From NCBI RefSeq assembly GCF_027172205.1, contig NC_070603.1, positions 10,476,001 through 10,540,000 on the forward strand: DNA of 64,000 bases, read 5' to 3'. This document shows positions 31,901-41,702 of this stretch, one piece after another; the first letter of the stretch is position 1; every line of letters starts with the position of its first letter. This DNA comes from Podarcis raffonei. Its lineage: Eukaryota > Chordata > Lepidosauria > Squamata > Lacertidae. A program made the translations under genes and the position numbers. The notes under the pieces were generated by a model. That model worked only from the letters and a program-made list of their open reading frames with translations, searched no databases and was not told where the DNA came from.

Positions 31901-34900
31901 CACATGCCTGGAACCTCTGCTTTGGGCATGTGGATGTACCATTTCAACCCCAATGACACTGTTTGGTTTTCCCTTAAGCAATGGAGGCTCATATACTAAG
32001 GTGAATGGGGCAGCGTCCTGCCAACCTCAGTCCACCTTTAGCCTGCCTCCATCTGCCTCCCTTCTTAATCTCCACTCCCATTGTTCTGCCCGGACCCTGA
32101 GGTCCAGCACCGAGGGCCTTCTGGTGGTTCCCTCATTGCAAGAAGCAAAGCTACAGGGAACCAGGCAGAGGGCCTTCTCGGTAGTGGCACCCGCCCTGTG
32201 GAACACCCTCCCATCAGAGAAAAATAACTACCTGACATTCAGAACTACCTGACATTCAGAACTACCTGACATTCAGACATTCTTAAGGCAGCCCTGTTCA
32301 GGGAAGTTTTTAATGTATGACATATTAGTGTATTTTTGGTCTTTGTGGAAGCCGCCCAGAGTGGCTGGGGAAACCCAGCCAGATGGATGGGGTACAAATA
32401 ATAAATTATTATTGTTATTATTATTATTACTTGCAACCAGTCCAGGAGGCGGCACAGCCAGTGGCAACTTTCTGCTCCTAAACCTCACTGCGCTTGGAGA
32501 ATCCAGCCGGGAAGAGAATAGGGAGCAAAACTAGCTTTACTTGGCTCTGTTTGTCATTGGCTCTCAGGCTCCACTTACTGTTGGTCTCCTTGCCTTCAGA
32601 CCTACCAGTACCAATGGGGAAAAAGCCACCACCACCCTTAACCTCCCCCCTACAATGCACCCCTCTCTCCCTTGAATTACCCTGATGCGCCACCCCCTCC
32701 ACCCACCAGACTGCTTGGGAGTTATCTCCCTTGGTGATGACGATGTCACAATACTGCACCTGCTCCAGGATGACAATGAAACGGGAGGCAGGCCCCAGTT
32801 TGTAGCTGACTACAGTATGGATGGGATAGAAGCCCAGGGCAGCAGTGTGGCAGAGCAGCAGCGCCACAACCACAGCCGCCGTGAAGAGTTTGGGGAACCG
32901 GACAGTCCTTAAGCAGCTAGTCCAGATCTGCAGGGCCTTGTAGGGGACCACTAGGGTGTAGAGGAACATGCAGAGCCAGGCAAAGAGCGCCACGTGCAGC
33001 TTTCCGAAAGCAAAGATGAAGAGCTCGAAGTCCAGGACAAGGCTGTGAAAGATGGAAAGGCAGCCACTGAGGACACAGCAACCAACATTGGGAGTCATTC
33101 AAGCGGGTAAGCAACAACAGGTTCCAAATAAAGAGGGGGGACTGTGAGTTGGGTCTCAAGCCAGGGGCATTGGAAATCACAGCACACAAATCTTTCCGTT
33201 GGACAGGGATGGGGAACGTTTTCCAGCCTGAGGACCGCCTTTCCCTTTTGGGCAACTTTTCAGGGGCCACCTGCCAGTAGCAGGCGAGTCAAAAGTGAGC
33301 AGAGCAGCAAGCACAGATGTTTACCTCTGTTCAGTGGGATAGTTTTTGCACACACATGCACACACCCGTCTCTGTCCTCCCTCCAGATGGATGGATGGCC
33401 ATCTTTCGTGGATGGTTTAGCTGAGATGGCTGCATTGCAGGGGGTTGGATGACCCTTGGTTATTCCAGGTGTGCAAGAGGCATTGACACAGTTCAAGGAC
33501 AAATTCCAGCCAGGCAGAAACACCCAGAGAGGGCGAAAAGCAGGGCGCGGCTCAGAAAGTGTGGGAAGAGCTCCATGGACCTGATACAGAGACTGGGAGG
33601 GTTGCATGTTGCTGCAAGTCCTCCTCCCTGCTGCCCTCCACTGTTCTACCATGCAAAGCACAGAGGAGTCTCCCTATGCAGCCCCACATGTCCCCAGCCC
33701 CATTGCTGAACCATACCGTCCTTCATCAATGAAATCCACAACAACGGTGCTGACAGCGAAGACGCAGAGCATGGCCACGAACATGTGGTAGATGGTGCGG
33801 AAGTGCTCTACATCCAGCAGCTCGCTGCAAAAGAGAAGGGGAACAGGTTTGCCAATGTGTGAGCTCTAAGGCAGTGGTGGTGGTGGTGTGTTCATGGAAT
33901 GCATGCATATGCAGCCAGGGTCTGAAGTAGTACGATAGGGATCCTACTTCTTTCCTAGCAGGTGCCTCTTGTTTTCAGAAAAAGGACCTTACCCCAGAGG
34001 TATCTAACATGACCTGGGAATGCAGTGCTCTGCATTCAAGGTGGGGAACCCGTAGCTCTCCAGATGTTGCTCGCATCAGCCCCAGCCATGATGGCCAATA
34101 GTCGGGAGTGATGGGAGTTGCAGTTCATCAGTGTCATGGACTGGTTGGACACAAAGGAACAGTGTGGCAGGCACCAGCTGGGGACCCACCAAAGGAAGAA
34201 AGCTCAGAGTCTGTGCAGTTGTGGAGGGACAATGATGAGTGGTCAGAGGGAGAAGACTGGGAAGAGGTGGTGTCGGAAGTTGAAGAGGTAACAGGACTTG
34301 GTGAGCTAAGTATCTCTGTGGCGGGGAGAACTCCAGAATCAGAAGCCGAAGCCGGTGAGTGGGAGGAGGGAGGCTGTGAGGCAGAGGTGAGTCAGGACAG
34401 TGAAGAGTCATGGGTGTCACCCCTTCCTGCTGCAACAAGCTCCCCTCCCCCCCATTCCCAGAACTAGAAGAGGGCTGAAGAGGGCGGAGCAGCAGCAGAC
34501 TGCACATAGGCACAGTCTCTGATTGCTTGGGGAAAGCCCTGGCAAGGAGGGGACTTAGATAGCTGTGGGGAGGTGGGGACTGTCAGTCTTGGAAACTTGA
34601 TGAGCTGCTGTGCTTATTTGGCCTGACTGTTATGTACTGAAGTTCTCACTCTGGACCAGCAGGGGGATACTGTAGATAGTTATGCAAATGAAGGATCGAA
34701 AGTGACGTTCAGTGATTGGGTAGTTTGTATGCAAATGAAGGATTGAAAGTGACGTTCAGTGATTGGATAGTTTTAGAAAGTTGCTACAGTTATATTGTTC
34801 TGGAGCTCTATATAAGCAGGCTGACTGAGCTCCTCAGTTCAGTTCTGTTCTGGCCTTTGAATAAACAAGAGCTGTTTGAAGAATAGCTGTGTTGTCTGAT

Positions 34901-37900
34901 ATGTTGGCCCACAACTTAACACTGACACTCAGGCAAGTCTGTGAAGACCGTGCTTTTTGCAAATTAAGAGTTCACTCCGACTTTGAATGGTGTGGTCTAC
35001 TGCCAGTTCACTCTTTGACTATCAGCATCTAGAAGGCCACACATTTGCCATTCCTGCTTTGCCTCATATTATTGAGTCACTAGTAACTCATCCAATGACT
35101 TACTGGGAAGTTACATATATGGCACAAGAGGGCCTCCCTCTTAGTAGCCCTCTTTTTATTTCAAGAGCAAGCAAGAAAGCAGGACATACTCACTCAAGCA
35201 ACGACTGCCGTTCAACAAACACTTTCTGCTTCTCCTGCTGTGGGCTTTTCTCCCTGTAAGGTTCCAAGGCAGGGAATGGTTAGCATGATCTCTTAGACCC
35301 CAGTTGTTTCTGGGCAAGGAATTGGGAGCAGCAGAAAAAGGACATTACTTAATTGCTGCAGGGGGTGGCGCTGTGGAGGGATGCAGGTGGCGCTGTGGGT
35401 TAAACCACAGAGCCTAGGACTTGCCGATCAGAAGGTCGGCGGTTCGAATCCCCACGACGGGGTGAGCTCCCGTTGCTCAGTCCCTGCTCCTGCCAACGTC
35501 AAAGTGCAAGTAGATAAATAGGTACCGCTCTGGCGGGAAGGTAAACGGCGTTTCCGTGCGCTGCTCTGGTTCGCCAGAAGCAGCTTAGTCATGCTGGCTA
35601 CATGACCCAGAAGCTGCACGCCGGCTCCCTCGGCCAATAAAGCGAGATGAGCGCCGCAACCTCAGAGTCGGCCACGACTGGACCTAATGGCCAGGGGTCT
35701 CTTTACCTTTACCACCCCCCACTCTCTCCCTCATCTTATATGCATTAGCAACTGATGTTAAAATTGGGGTTTGGCTTTTGCTGCCCAGCTCCCTTGGGAC
35801 TCTGAGTCCCCTAAGTCCCTGATCGGTCAGAGAGGAATGGATGGAGGCAGGATCCAGTAGAAAACAAGACAGATATTTACATTGCTGTTGCTACAGAGTT
35901 CCTCCCCTCCTTCCAAGGAGGGAAAGACCCTGAACAAAAGTGTGCAGCAACCTTTAAACACTTTTGACATTGCCAAACCCCCTTAGCCAAAGACCACCAA
36001 TCATCATACATACATCACAGGAGGCGGTCTACAGCAGAAATCCTGTCTGCCAGGATACCTGATAATGGCTTCTGATTGTGTTACCTGGGCAGCCTGGCCA
36101 TTATTTTGTGATCTACTTTAGTTCCTGAATCCAGGTCACAGGCTCACCCTATTCATACACAAGTACGCCCTTAAGACAGGATTTTAAGCAAAAAGACAAT
36201 GGGAAGGCTTTTCCTATTTGCCTCCCTTACTGCAGAGGAATATTTGAGTTCACTGGGGGAGCTAAGCTAGCTTCAGGATTGCTCTCCCGCACATATGTGT
36301 GCATTTATGAATATTTATTCTGTATTTGAGACCTTAGAATTCATATGACACAACCATCCCATTTGGGCTGCCATAGACAAAGGCTGCGTACACATTGCTG
36401 GCTCAAAAAGCAGCCAGGTTGTTCATGTTCTCAATTCGGATCGAAAGCGGTTTGAGGGAGAACACATAAAAAATGCAGTGTTTCATAAGAAATGGCATGA
36501 CAGGCAAGGGTCATGGCTAATGTCATATATGTACACCGCTTCCCAAACCAGCAGTGGGAGTGCATATGGGAGAGTATACTACACAGTCAAATAAGCTGGA
36601 CAGGTGGGCCTACTCTAGTTGCCATTTGCCCCTTCCTCTCCTTTTCAAACTGATCTTTATTAGAGTAGCTGTGTAACTTTAAGAATTTGTTGCCGGAATT
36701 TGCTAGTTTTCTTCTTTCTTCCCCATCCCCCTTTTCTTTTATGTTGTGCCTTACATATTATATGCCTGATGTCAGGAACATCATGATGTTGTTTTAAAAC
36801 ACTTAGTACACATTTTCAGTGCTTTAAAAATGGTTAATTATCTCTTAGGAGCAACTTGAAATCCCGGGGGTATCTTTCCATCCATTTAGTTTGCAGTTTA
36901 CCAGTTCCTGAGATTAGATAATAGCATTTCATTACAGTGGTAGCTCAGGTTAAGAATTTAATTTGTTCTGGAGGTCCGTTCTTAACCTGAAACTATTCTT
37001 AACCTGAAGCACCACTTTAGCTAATGGTGCTTCTCGCTGCCACTGCGCGATTTCTGTTCCCATCCTGAAGCAAAGTTCTTAACCCGAGGTACTATTTCTG
37101 GGTTAGTAGAGTCTGTGGGTGGCGCTAGGGACGTGGGTGGCGCTGTGGGTTAAAGCCTCAGCGCCTAGCACTTGCCGATCGAAAGGTCGGCGGTTCGAAT
37201 CCCCGCGGCGGGGTGCGCTCCCGTCGTTCGGTCCCAGCGCCTGCCAACCTAGCAGTTCGAAAGCACCTCCGGGTGCAAGTAGATAAATAGGGACCGCTTA
37301 CCAGCGGGAAGGTAAACGGCGTTCCGTGTGCTGCGCTGGCTTGCCAGATGCAGCTTGTCACGCTGGCCACGTGACCCGGAAGTGTCTCCGGACAGCGCTG
37401 GCTCCCGGCCTATAGAGTGAGATGAGCGCACAACCCTAGAGTCTGGCAAGACTGGCCCGTACGGGCAGGGGTACCTTTACCTTTACCTTAGAGTCTGTAA
37501 CCTGAAGTGTCTGTAACCTGAAGCGTCTGTAACCCGAGGTACCACTGTATCTCATTCGCGTTCACAACAACTCAGTGTTCAGGCAGCTTCCACTTTGTCA
37601 CCTTTCAAGGAAGGTCATAGGACATTTTTTTGTTTGTTTTAGCTAGTCATTTGAATGAAGGTTGAATTGTTTGTGGCCACCTTGTTTTCCCCTGACGTTA
37701 TTGTGGGTTTCAGCTGCTGAGTGTTTCCAGAGGACTTGCTGGGTGAGCATTCAACGCTGATTTGTTTTAAGAGAGATTAGATGGTATTGTTAACCAGTGC
37801 ATTTCCCCATTATCGCAAAAAAAAGTCTGATCTTTACATGGAAGCGGGTTTGTTAAATGATACCTCCCAATCAACTGCGAGTGCAGAACCTGAATTTGCC

Positions 37901-40900
37901 AAATATGTGTTTGAATCTCGCCTGAAAATAGCGGAAGTCCGAAAGCGCCCCTGGTTTGCTTAGACTTTGCACCTGTATTTGCTTGTTGTTGGGAAAGCAG
38001 AGGTCGAAGTGGAGCTGGCTGTTAAAAAGCCTGCTTACCTGTTTGCTTGCTTTGCTAAGCCGTTCCTCAAACGAGGGGGAAAGGAATATGCTGCTTCTTC
38101 CAATGCTTTGTCCAGCAGCTCACTGAGCTGAGTGTGGACCTGCTCCAGGAGCTCTGACTTCATCGCCTGCCAAGAAAACACCAGGAGATTAGCCCTCTCC
38201 CTTGCCCACCCTTGCCCTGGAGCTTCCCAGAATGCACAGACGTAAAAGACAAGTTCTTCTCATGCCACCCTCCACTCTCCCCTTAATTGGGGTCCTACTA
38301 ACTAGGAAAAGGGACGCAGGTGGCCCTGTGGCCTAAACCACTGAGTCTAGGACTTGCCGATCAGAAGGTCGGCGGTTCAAATCCCCGCAACGGGGTGAGT
38401 TCCCGTTGCTCAGTCCCAGCTCCTGCCAACCTAGCAGTTCGAAAGCACGCCAAAAAGTGCAAGTAGATAAATAGGTACTGCTCCGGCAGGAAGGTAAATG
38501 TGCTGCTCTGGTTTCGGTGTTCCGTTGCACCAGAAGCAGCTTAGCCATGCTGGCCACATGACCTGGAAAAACTGTCTGCGGACAAACGCTGGCTCCCTCA
38601 GCCTGTAAAGCGAGATGAGCGCCGCAACCCCAGAGTCGTCCACAACTGGACTTAACTGTCAGGGGTCCTTTACCTTTTTACTATCTAGGAAAGACCCACC
38701 CTACAACCCCAGGGCTTTTTCCTCATCCCCTTCTCTGTTATTCTCTGGGAGTTTTTGCCTTCTTTCAGGTGGTGATAAGTCCTGCTTGACAGAGGATGGT
38801 CCTTTGTTTGAAGGAGTCCTCTGTATGAAGTCCTGTCCAAACCCTACTTAAGGATAAACACCCACAGGAAGGGAGAGCAAGGAGCAGGCCCCTGAATTTG
38901 CTTGTTAACAGTCAGCATCACCCAGACAGCAGAATGACCAAGCACACAGGTCACCTTGCTCACACTCTTCCTCACTGCTTTTAAATGCAATTAATTTAAA
39001 TTTAAATTATGGACTTATGTCGAGGACTGGGTGAAATCTGGTTTTCAACATTGCAATACAGTCGTACCTTGGTTGATGGACACCTTGCGACTTGAATGTT
39101 TTGGATCCTGACCGCCGCAAACCTGGAAGTGAGTGTTCCGGTTCACGAACGTTCTTTGGAACCCAAACGTCCAACATGGCTTCCAATTGGCTACAGGAGC
39201 TTCCTGCAGCCAGTCGGAAGCTGCGCCTTGGTTTCCAAACATTTTGGAAGTCAAACGGACTTCCGGAATGGATTCTGTTCGACTTCCAAGGTACGACTGT
39301 ATATCACCAGCTAAAAATCATGATATACCGATATATCACGATGTCTGAAATAAGAATGGAGCTATGCAGAGGCATTGGCTGGCTTCACAGTATTCCCCAC
39401 ATTGTGATTTTTGCATAGTACACCCACACCCCACACACCCCATTAATTGCAATATATTGCCAGGTCAAAAAATATGAAACCAATATTATGATATGGATGT
39501 AAACGATAACGCCAGCTCTTGGGAAAGCTTTGAGGGCCTGACCACCATTGAATTCCCACAAGTTAGTTACTGAATGACACTCTGGCTGTGAGCGACATCC
39601 TAATGGTTGGTTCATGGCTTTACAGCAGAGGTGAGAAACCTATGGCCCTCCAGATGTTACTGTGCTTCAGTTCCCTTCAGCATCAGCCAGCATGGTCAAC
39701 AGGTAAGGGAAGTTTGAGATTACAGTCTACTGGAGAGCCACAGGTTCCCGGTCCCTGGCCTTACCTGACTGACTGCTCTCCTCCCCGTGCAAAAGGGCTA
39801 GGAGATTATCTGCCTCACCCAGGGCCCTTTCCATCCCAGGCAATGCTTCTGAAAGCAACTGTTGTTACCTCCACGTGTCTCTTCCACTGGATATGAGCAG
39901 TGATGATGTCCAGGTGTTTGGCGTCCCCTAGATAATTAGAGATGGCAAGGGAAGATGCTCAGGAACACAGTGGTCCGATGGACACCTGATAGCTCACTGC
40001 TGGAATCATAGGCAGGTACCTCCCTCCCACTGCAGGGTTTGCATGTGGCCAAAGTTAGATTGGTTACTGTAGTAGAATTCAGCCATAGTGCCAAGGAATG
40101 CTTGATAACACAGGTGGTAAAGTTGTGGGGTGGTGAGAATCAGACTATTTCTAATAGCTGGCAATTCCAATTTCTTTTCAGAGCTGTGAAAGGATTAATG
40201 GCTAACAGCAGGGTCCTATGAATGTCTATGCAGAAGTAGCCCCACTGAGTGCAATGGAACTTACTTCTAGGTAAGTGTGCATAGAACTGCAACATAATTT
40301 GTTTTTGTTTAACTTACTGAGAGAAGCAGCTGAACTTGTTTGTGGGGTGTTAACATACCCAGTTATCAGCTTGATATTTCCCCCGTTTTCAGATAATGGA
40401 AGAGGACACTTGCTTTTGTTAACACCTCTAACAAATGCCATGATTCAGCGTATAAAACCAGCAAGGAAAATGTGCTTGTCTCAAAAGACCACCAAAAAGG
40501 AAGAGCTAGGCTGCATTCATTAAATACATCATCTCATTTTATTACACAACTAAAATTCAATGTTGACAGTATGAAAAGTTGGAATAATCACAGATGTGCC
40601 TTTAACCTGTTAACAATTAAAATTGGTCTAGTAAAATTGGACCAAATATAGCCAGATATATCAAGTTGTAGCCGATGTAAGAAAAAGGCAAGAAACTATA
40701 TGTTAATATGAAACTTTTAGTAACACTACCAATGATGGGAACTTAATATTTATTGACATGGTTATGGAAGGAAGACAACTCTGTTTGAAGTTCAGTGTAA
40801 TATTAATAGTTGTGTTCCTAGTGGGAAATTAACAAAACTTTTTTTTTAAAAATGTGGGGGGGGGGTAGACGATCTTACACCAAGTATTTTCATGTCACTT

Positions 40901-41699
40901 TCCTTATTGTAAAAAGTCAAATTTGGGGTGGGGGGTTGGGGAGGATCAGGTCTGTTGTGCAAGTGTGTGAAATCAACTGTTATTGCAGAACCAAAATTTG
41001 CCTGTCCCACCCCAAAATGGTAACTGACTGGAAGCACCCCTGTTTCTGGACAATACCTAGCAAACTGTTCGCCCATTTCCATAGCTCAGCCAGTCTGCCA
41101 CTGCTGAATTCTCTATGCCTTCCTCCCAATGCCACCACTTCCTTAATGAACAGCAGGTGATAACAGACTATCATTGCTAACCAACCCATGTCACTCTCCA
41201 GGCCTGAGGGGATCTCTCACCACTACCACTCTCCTGGGATGCTTTGCCTTCCTTCCACTGCAGTTTCTGAGTTTAAAAAAAGGGGGCACATGTAAAGTAA
41301 GGGAGGTTCCTTTGAGTCAGCGGCTGCAACAAAAGCCATTGGTTCAAAAGCCCAGACCTTAGCTTTTCCTGTGGGTCCCCATGCAATCCCAGTCATTTTC
41401 AGCAAAGCTGTCTTAGCATTCCTTTGCAGCATCATGCCCCAGAACTTTCCCTGAGATGCTATTTTTCTAAAAAAAGAGGTGCTGGAACTCACCAAGAACA
41501 CCTCCCTCTTTCTCTTAGAATGGCAATGGTGCCCACTTGAGAGGTGCCGGAACTGAGTTATTGTGAGTTCCCCCTGGGGAAAACAAAAGCCCTGCTCCTC
41601 ACCATTTGGTACTTGTTGTGGCGCTTCTTCTTCCTCTTGGGCCTTCTCCTGGGATCTCCTTCGCCTCAGGTTTTCGGTGCCCAACTCCCTAGGCTCCAT
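19864..41699 (-). CDS. SOAT2: Sterol O-acyltransferase 2 (ACAT2), complete, 15 coding exons
   Basis: SOAT2 is an ER membrane-bound O-acyltransferase of the MBOAT family that joins fatty acyl-CoA to cholesterol to make cholesteryl esters in liver and intestine. Exons: 41699-41603, 39927-39869, 38166-38039, 35253-35194, 33824-33717, 33042-32760, 30827-30752, 29837-29756, 29129-29084, 28677-28548, 27380-27283, 25707-25609, 23119-22984, 21206-21061, 19914-19864. They sum to 1599 nt, 532 residues (human 522), and every junction keeps phase. Visible marks: the family FYxDWWN motif (FYKDWWN, residues 387-393), the HDWLYYY block, the catalytic histidine in SAVVHEY (His444, human His434), and the C-terminus [10 protein letters not shown]. 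The cytosolic N-terminus is Glu-rich and poorly conserved; hydrophobic helices run from exon 5 to exon 14. SOAT1 is the alternative, but convergence with CSAD identifies SOAT2. Intron 8 has a GC donor. No coding lesion is seen. Confidence 0.96.
20362..20591 (+). mobile_element. MITE A, copy 2
   Basis: CAGCGGTACCTCAGG...CAAGGTACCATTG ends, TA flanks, in the last SOAT2 intron. Confidence 0.85.
21061..21206 (-). CDS. SOAT2: SOAT2 exon 14
   Basis: It encodes [20 protein letters not shown] then [17 protein letters not shown] and IHCPLKE, matching human [21 protein letters not shown]. The acceptor is CTTCGCAG and the donor GTGAGT. Confidence 0.95.
22069..22670 (+). mobile_element. MITE A, copy 3, interrupted by a SINE
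   Basis: MITE A ends with TA flanks; the body is split at CAGAAAT by a Sauria SINE (about 22143-22500), after which MITE sequence resumes with AGTGCTTCAGG. Confidence 0.88.
22143..22500 (+). mobile_element. Sauria-type SINE nested in MITE A
   Basis: GGGACGCAGGTGGCG head, GCGGTTCGTATCC B-box region, CCTTTACC tail. Duplicated MITE bases ACCCAGAAAT / ACCCGGAAAT flank it. Confidence 0.9.
22984..23119 (-). CDS. SOAT2: SOAT2 exon 13 with catalytic histidine
   Basis: It encodes [20 protein letters not shown] then VHEYVF and [14 protein letters not shown]. The histidine of VVHEY is the MBOAT catalytic residue. The acceptor is CTTCCAG and the donor GTCAGT, phase 1. Confidence 0.95.
23472..23837 (-). 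mobile_element. Sauria-type SINE, variant subfamily (CCCGTACGGGC)
   Basis: Distinct 3' part with GCCCGTACGGGC and GACACTTCCGG. Perfect 12-bp duplications AGTTACAACAGG at 23460-23471 and 23838-23849. Confidence 0.92.
24200..24498 (+). mobile_element. Solo LTR, family B, copy 2
   Basis: TGTTATGTACTGAG...TATATTTCA, with target duplication CTAAT at 24195-24199. The right-hand CTAAT (24877-24881) was pushed away by a SINE that landed across the LTR edge. Non-coding. Confidence 0.9.
24503..24871 (-). mobile_element. Sauria-type SINE (variant subfamily) at an LTR edge
   Basis: Flanked by TTTCACTAA at 24494-24502 and 24872-24880. This duplication contains the last LTR bases plus part of the LTR's own target duplication, so the SINE is younger than the LTR. 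Confidence 0.92.
25198..25451 (-). mobile_element. Solo LTR, family A, copy 1
   Basis: TGTTAAG...ATAACA on the + strand with perfect 5-bp duplications GGGGT (25193-25197, 25452-25456). A CTATATAAGC box and an AATAAAC signal read on the - strand. Non-coding. Confidence 0.9.
25609..25707 (-). CDS. SOAT2: SOAT2 exon 12
   Basis: It encodes [20 protein letters not shown] then [13 protein letters not shown], completing the FYxDWWN motif with exon 11. The donor TGG|GTAGGT gives a gapless join to exon 13. Confidence 0.95.
26022..26490. mobile_element. Short inverted-repeat MITE split by a solo LTR
   Basis: Left arm GCAGGCGTAGGGAATC and right arm GGTTCCCTGCGTCTGC with the CAACATCTGGA-type signature. 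The family B LTR at 26104-26425 sits in its centre. Confidence 0.7.
26104..26425 (+). mobile_element. Solo LTR, family B, copy 3
   Basis: 322 bp with perfect 5-bp duplications CCAGG (26099-26103, 26426-26430). TATAAAG and AATAAA present. Inserted in an older inverted-repeat MITE. Non-coding. Confidence 0.93.
26645..27014 (+). mobile_element. Solo LTR, family B, copy 4
   Basis: 370 bp with perfect 5-bp duplications GATGC (26640-26644, 27015-27019). Only about 215 bp after copy 3 and in the same orientation. Non-coding. Confidence 0.93.
27283..27380 (-). CDS. SOAT2: SOAT2 exon 11
   Basis: It encodes [20 protein letters not shown] then [12 protein letters not shown]. The [11 protein letters not shown] block is nearly identical to human SOAT2. 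The acceptor is CCTCACAG and the donor GTGATT. Confidence 0.95.
27582..27775 (+). mobile_element. Diverged tRNA-derived SINE
   Basis: AGACAGTGTTGTGTAGCGG head, AGGGTTCGAATG B-box region and the AGCTCACTGGGTGACC body. Older relative of the 13.5 kb SINE family. Confidence 0.65.
28037..28262 (+). mobile_element. MITE A, copy 4
   Basis: CAGTGGTGCCTCGGG...CCGAGGTACCACTG, TA flanks, in SOAT2 intron 10-side sequence. Confidence 0.88.
28548..28677 (-). CDS. SOAT2: SOAT2 exon 10
   Basis: It encodes [20 protein letters not shown] and onward [16 protein letters not shown] to FNATLP. The acceptor is TTCTGCAG and the donor GTAGGT, phase 1. Confidence 0.93.
29084..29129 (-). CDS. SOAT2: SOAT2 exon 9
   Basis: A 46-bp exon encoding [15 protein letters not shown] after the split Arg. 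The acceptor is CCTTGTAG and the donor GTGAGA. Confidence 0.93.
29756..29837 (-). CDS. SOAT2: SOAT2 exon 8 with GC splice donor
   Basis: It encodes [20 protein letters not shown] then YRESYP, the conserved MBOAT block. The donor is AAG|GCGAGT, a GC donor. Using it restores the arginine split with exon 9; the nearby GT (three bases on) would shift the frame. Confidence 0.92.
30010..30363 (+). mobile_element. Sauria-type SINE
   Basis: Complete head, B box and tail; imperfect duplications TACCCAGGGCTTTGA / TACCCAAGGCTTTGT. In SOAT2 intron 7, antisense to the gene. Confidence 0.9.
30752..30827 (-). CDS. SOAT2: SOAT2 exon 7
   Basis: It encodes [20 protein letters not shown] then AVSQD, matching human RFLMKSYSFLREAVP. 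The acceptor is TGCTTAG and the donor GTGAGT, phase 1. Confidence 0.93.
31021..31273 (+). mobile_element. tRNA-derived SINE, AGCCAGTGTGGTGTAGTGG family
   Basis: Head GAGCCAGTGTGGTGTAGTGG, B-box-like GGTTCGCATC, and (CTT)n end. In SOAT2 intron 6. Confidence 0.88.
32070..32430 (+). mobile_element. CR1/L2-type LINE end
   Basis: Encodes an RT tail ([28 protein letters not shown]) then the 3' end GGCTGGGGAAACCCAGCC and a (TTA)n tail. It includes a short triplication of CTACCTGACATTCAGA near 32230-32275. In SOAT2 intron 6. Confidence 0.85.
32760..33042 (-). CDS. SOAT2: SOAT2 exon 6
   Basis: The largest coding exon (94 codons after a split Arg), with several hydrophobic helices, starting [15 protein letters not shown] and ending RFIVILEQ. 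The donor used here is CAG|GTGCAG, because it joins gaplessly to IRFLMK as in human EQVRFLMK; a GTATTG four bases further on would break the frame. Confidence 0.9.
33717..33824 (-). CDS. SOAT2: SOAT2 exon 5
   Basis: It encodes [20 protein letters not shown] and onward to VVVDFIDEG, the first transmembrane helix region. The acceptor is TTTTGCAG and the donor GTATGG. Confidence 0.93.
34035..34130. mobile_element. Short inverted-repeat MITE fragment
   Basis: GGTGGGGAACCCGTAGC and CTCCAGATGTTG arm, then ATGATGGCC...GATGGGAGTTGCAG. Same family as 26022. Confidence 0.55.
34133..35000 (+). mobile_element. Family C-like LTR interrupted by a family A solo LTR
   Basis: It opens TGTCATGGACTGG and has the same purine-rich U3 style as the 3982-5030 LTR; sequence after the nested LTR continues CTGACACTCAGGCAAG. 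The 3' limit is approximate. Degenerate and non-coding. Confidence 0.45.
34628..34921 (+). mobile_element. Solo LTR, family A, copy 2
   Basis: 294 bp, TGTTATG...CTTAACA, with perfect 5-bp duplications CTGAC (34623-34627, 34922-34926). A direct repeat of GCAAATGAAGGAT and GTGACGTTCAGTGATTGG lies in U3. Non-coding. Confidence 0.92.
35194..35253 (-). CDS. SOAT2: SOAT2 exon 4
   Basis: A 60-bp exon encoding [19 protein letters not shown], matching human KQKVFIIRKSLL. The acceptor is CTTACAG and the donor GTGAGT. Confidence 0.9.
35378..35714 (+). mobile_element. Sauria-type SINE with internal deletion
   Basis: Head GGGATGCAGGTGGCG through tail CCTTTACC, but lacking the CTAGCAGTTCGAAAGCA segment present in the other copies. 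Confidence 0.88.
35720..36930. other. SOAT2 intron 3, no recognised feature
   Basis: Unique-looking intron sequence between a SINE and MITE A. A segment near 35870-36130 resembles 50290-50660 (GAGTTCCTCCCCTCC / CATCATACATACATCACAG), so an unclassified dispersed repeat is present. Confidence 0.4.
36935..37547 (-). mobile_element. MITE A, copy 5, interrupted by a SINE
   Basis: CAGTGGTAGCTCAGG...CCCGAGGTACCACTG with TA flanks, split at TAGAGTCTGT by a Sauria-type SINE. Confidence 0.88.
37117..37488 (+). mobile_element. Sauria-type SINE (variant subfamily) nested in MITE A
   Basis: Perfect 10-bp duplications TAGAGTCTGT (37107-37116, 37489-37498). The head is partly doubled (GGGTGGCGCTAGGGACGTGG). 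Confidence 0.9.
38039..38166 (-). CDS. SOAT2: SOAT2 exon 3
   Basis: It encodes [20 protein letters not shown] and onward to LAKQAN, the amphipathic N-terminal helix thought to aid oligomerisation in SOAT enzymes. The acceptor is TTGGCAG and the donor GTAAGC, phase 2. Confidence 0.9.
38311..38679 (+). mobile_element. Sauria-type SINE
   Basis: GGGACGCAGGTGGCC head to CCTTTACC tail; near-matching duplications ACTAACTAGGAAAA / ACTATCTAGGAAAG. In SOAT2 intron 2. Confidence 0.88.
39059..39299. mobile_element. Tigger/pogo-like MITE
   Basis: CAGTCGTACCTTGG...CCAAGGTACGACTG, TA flanks. Interior ACTTCCGGAA-type subterminal blocks. Shares design with 45798-46300. Confidence 0.8.
39628..39755. mobile_element. 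Short inverted-repeat MITE
   Basis: AGCAGAGGTGAGAAACC and CCACAGGTTCCCGGTCC arms with CTCCAGATGTT signature. Confidence 0.55.
39869..39927 (-). CDS. SOAT2: SOAT2 exon 2
   Basis: It encodes [20 protein letters not shown], aligning with the human segment around VQWTRHME. The acceptor is TATCTAG and the donor GTAACA, phase 0. Confidence 0.85.
40270..41560. other. SOAT2 intron 1, no recognised feature
   Basis: Mostly A/T-rich unique sequence with a poly(G)-rich spot near 40855-40870. No exon or repeat family was recognised. Confidence 0.4.
41603..41699 (-). CDS. SOAT2: SOAT2 exon 1 (start)
   Basis: ATG at 41699-41697; 32 codons, [10 protein letters not shown] to QQVPN, rich in Arg then Glu, like the charged cytosolic N-terminus of the family. 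The donor is GTGAGG, phase 1. An upstream in-frame ATG at 41738 is possible, but the MEP start matches human SOAT2. Confidence 0.88.
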
Positions 41700-41702
41700 G
41701 TT

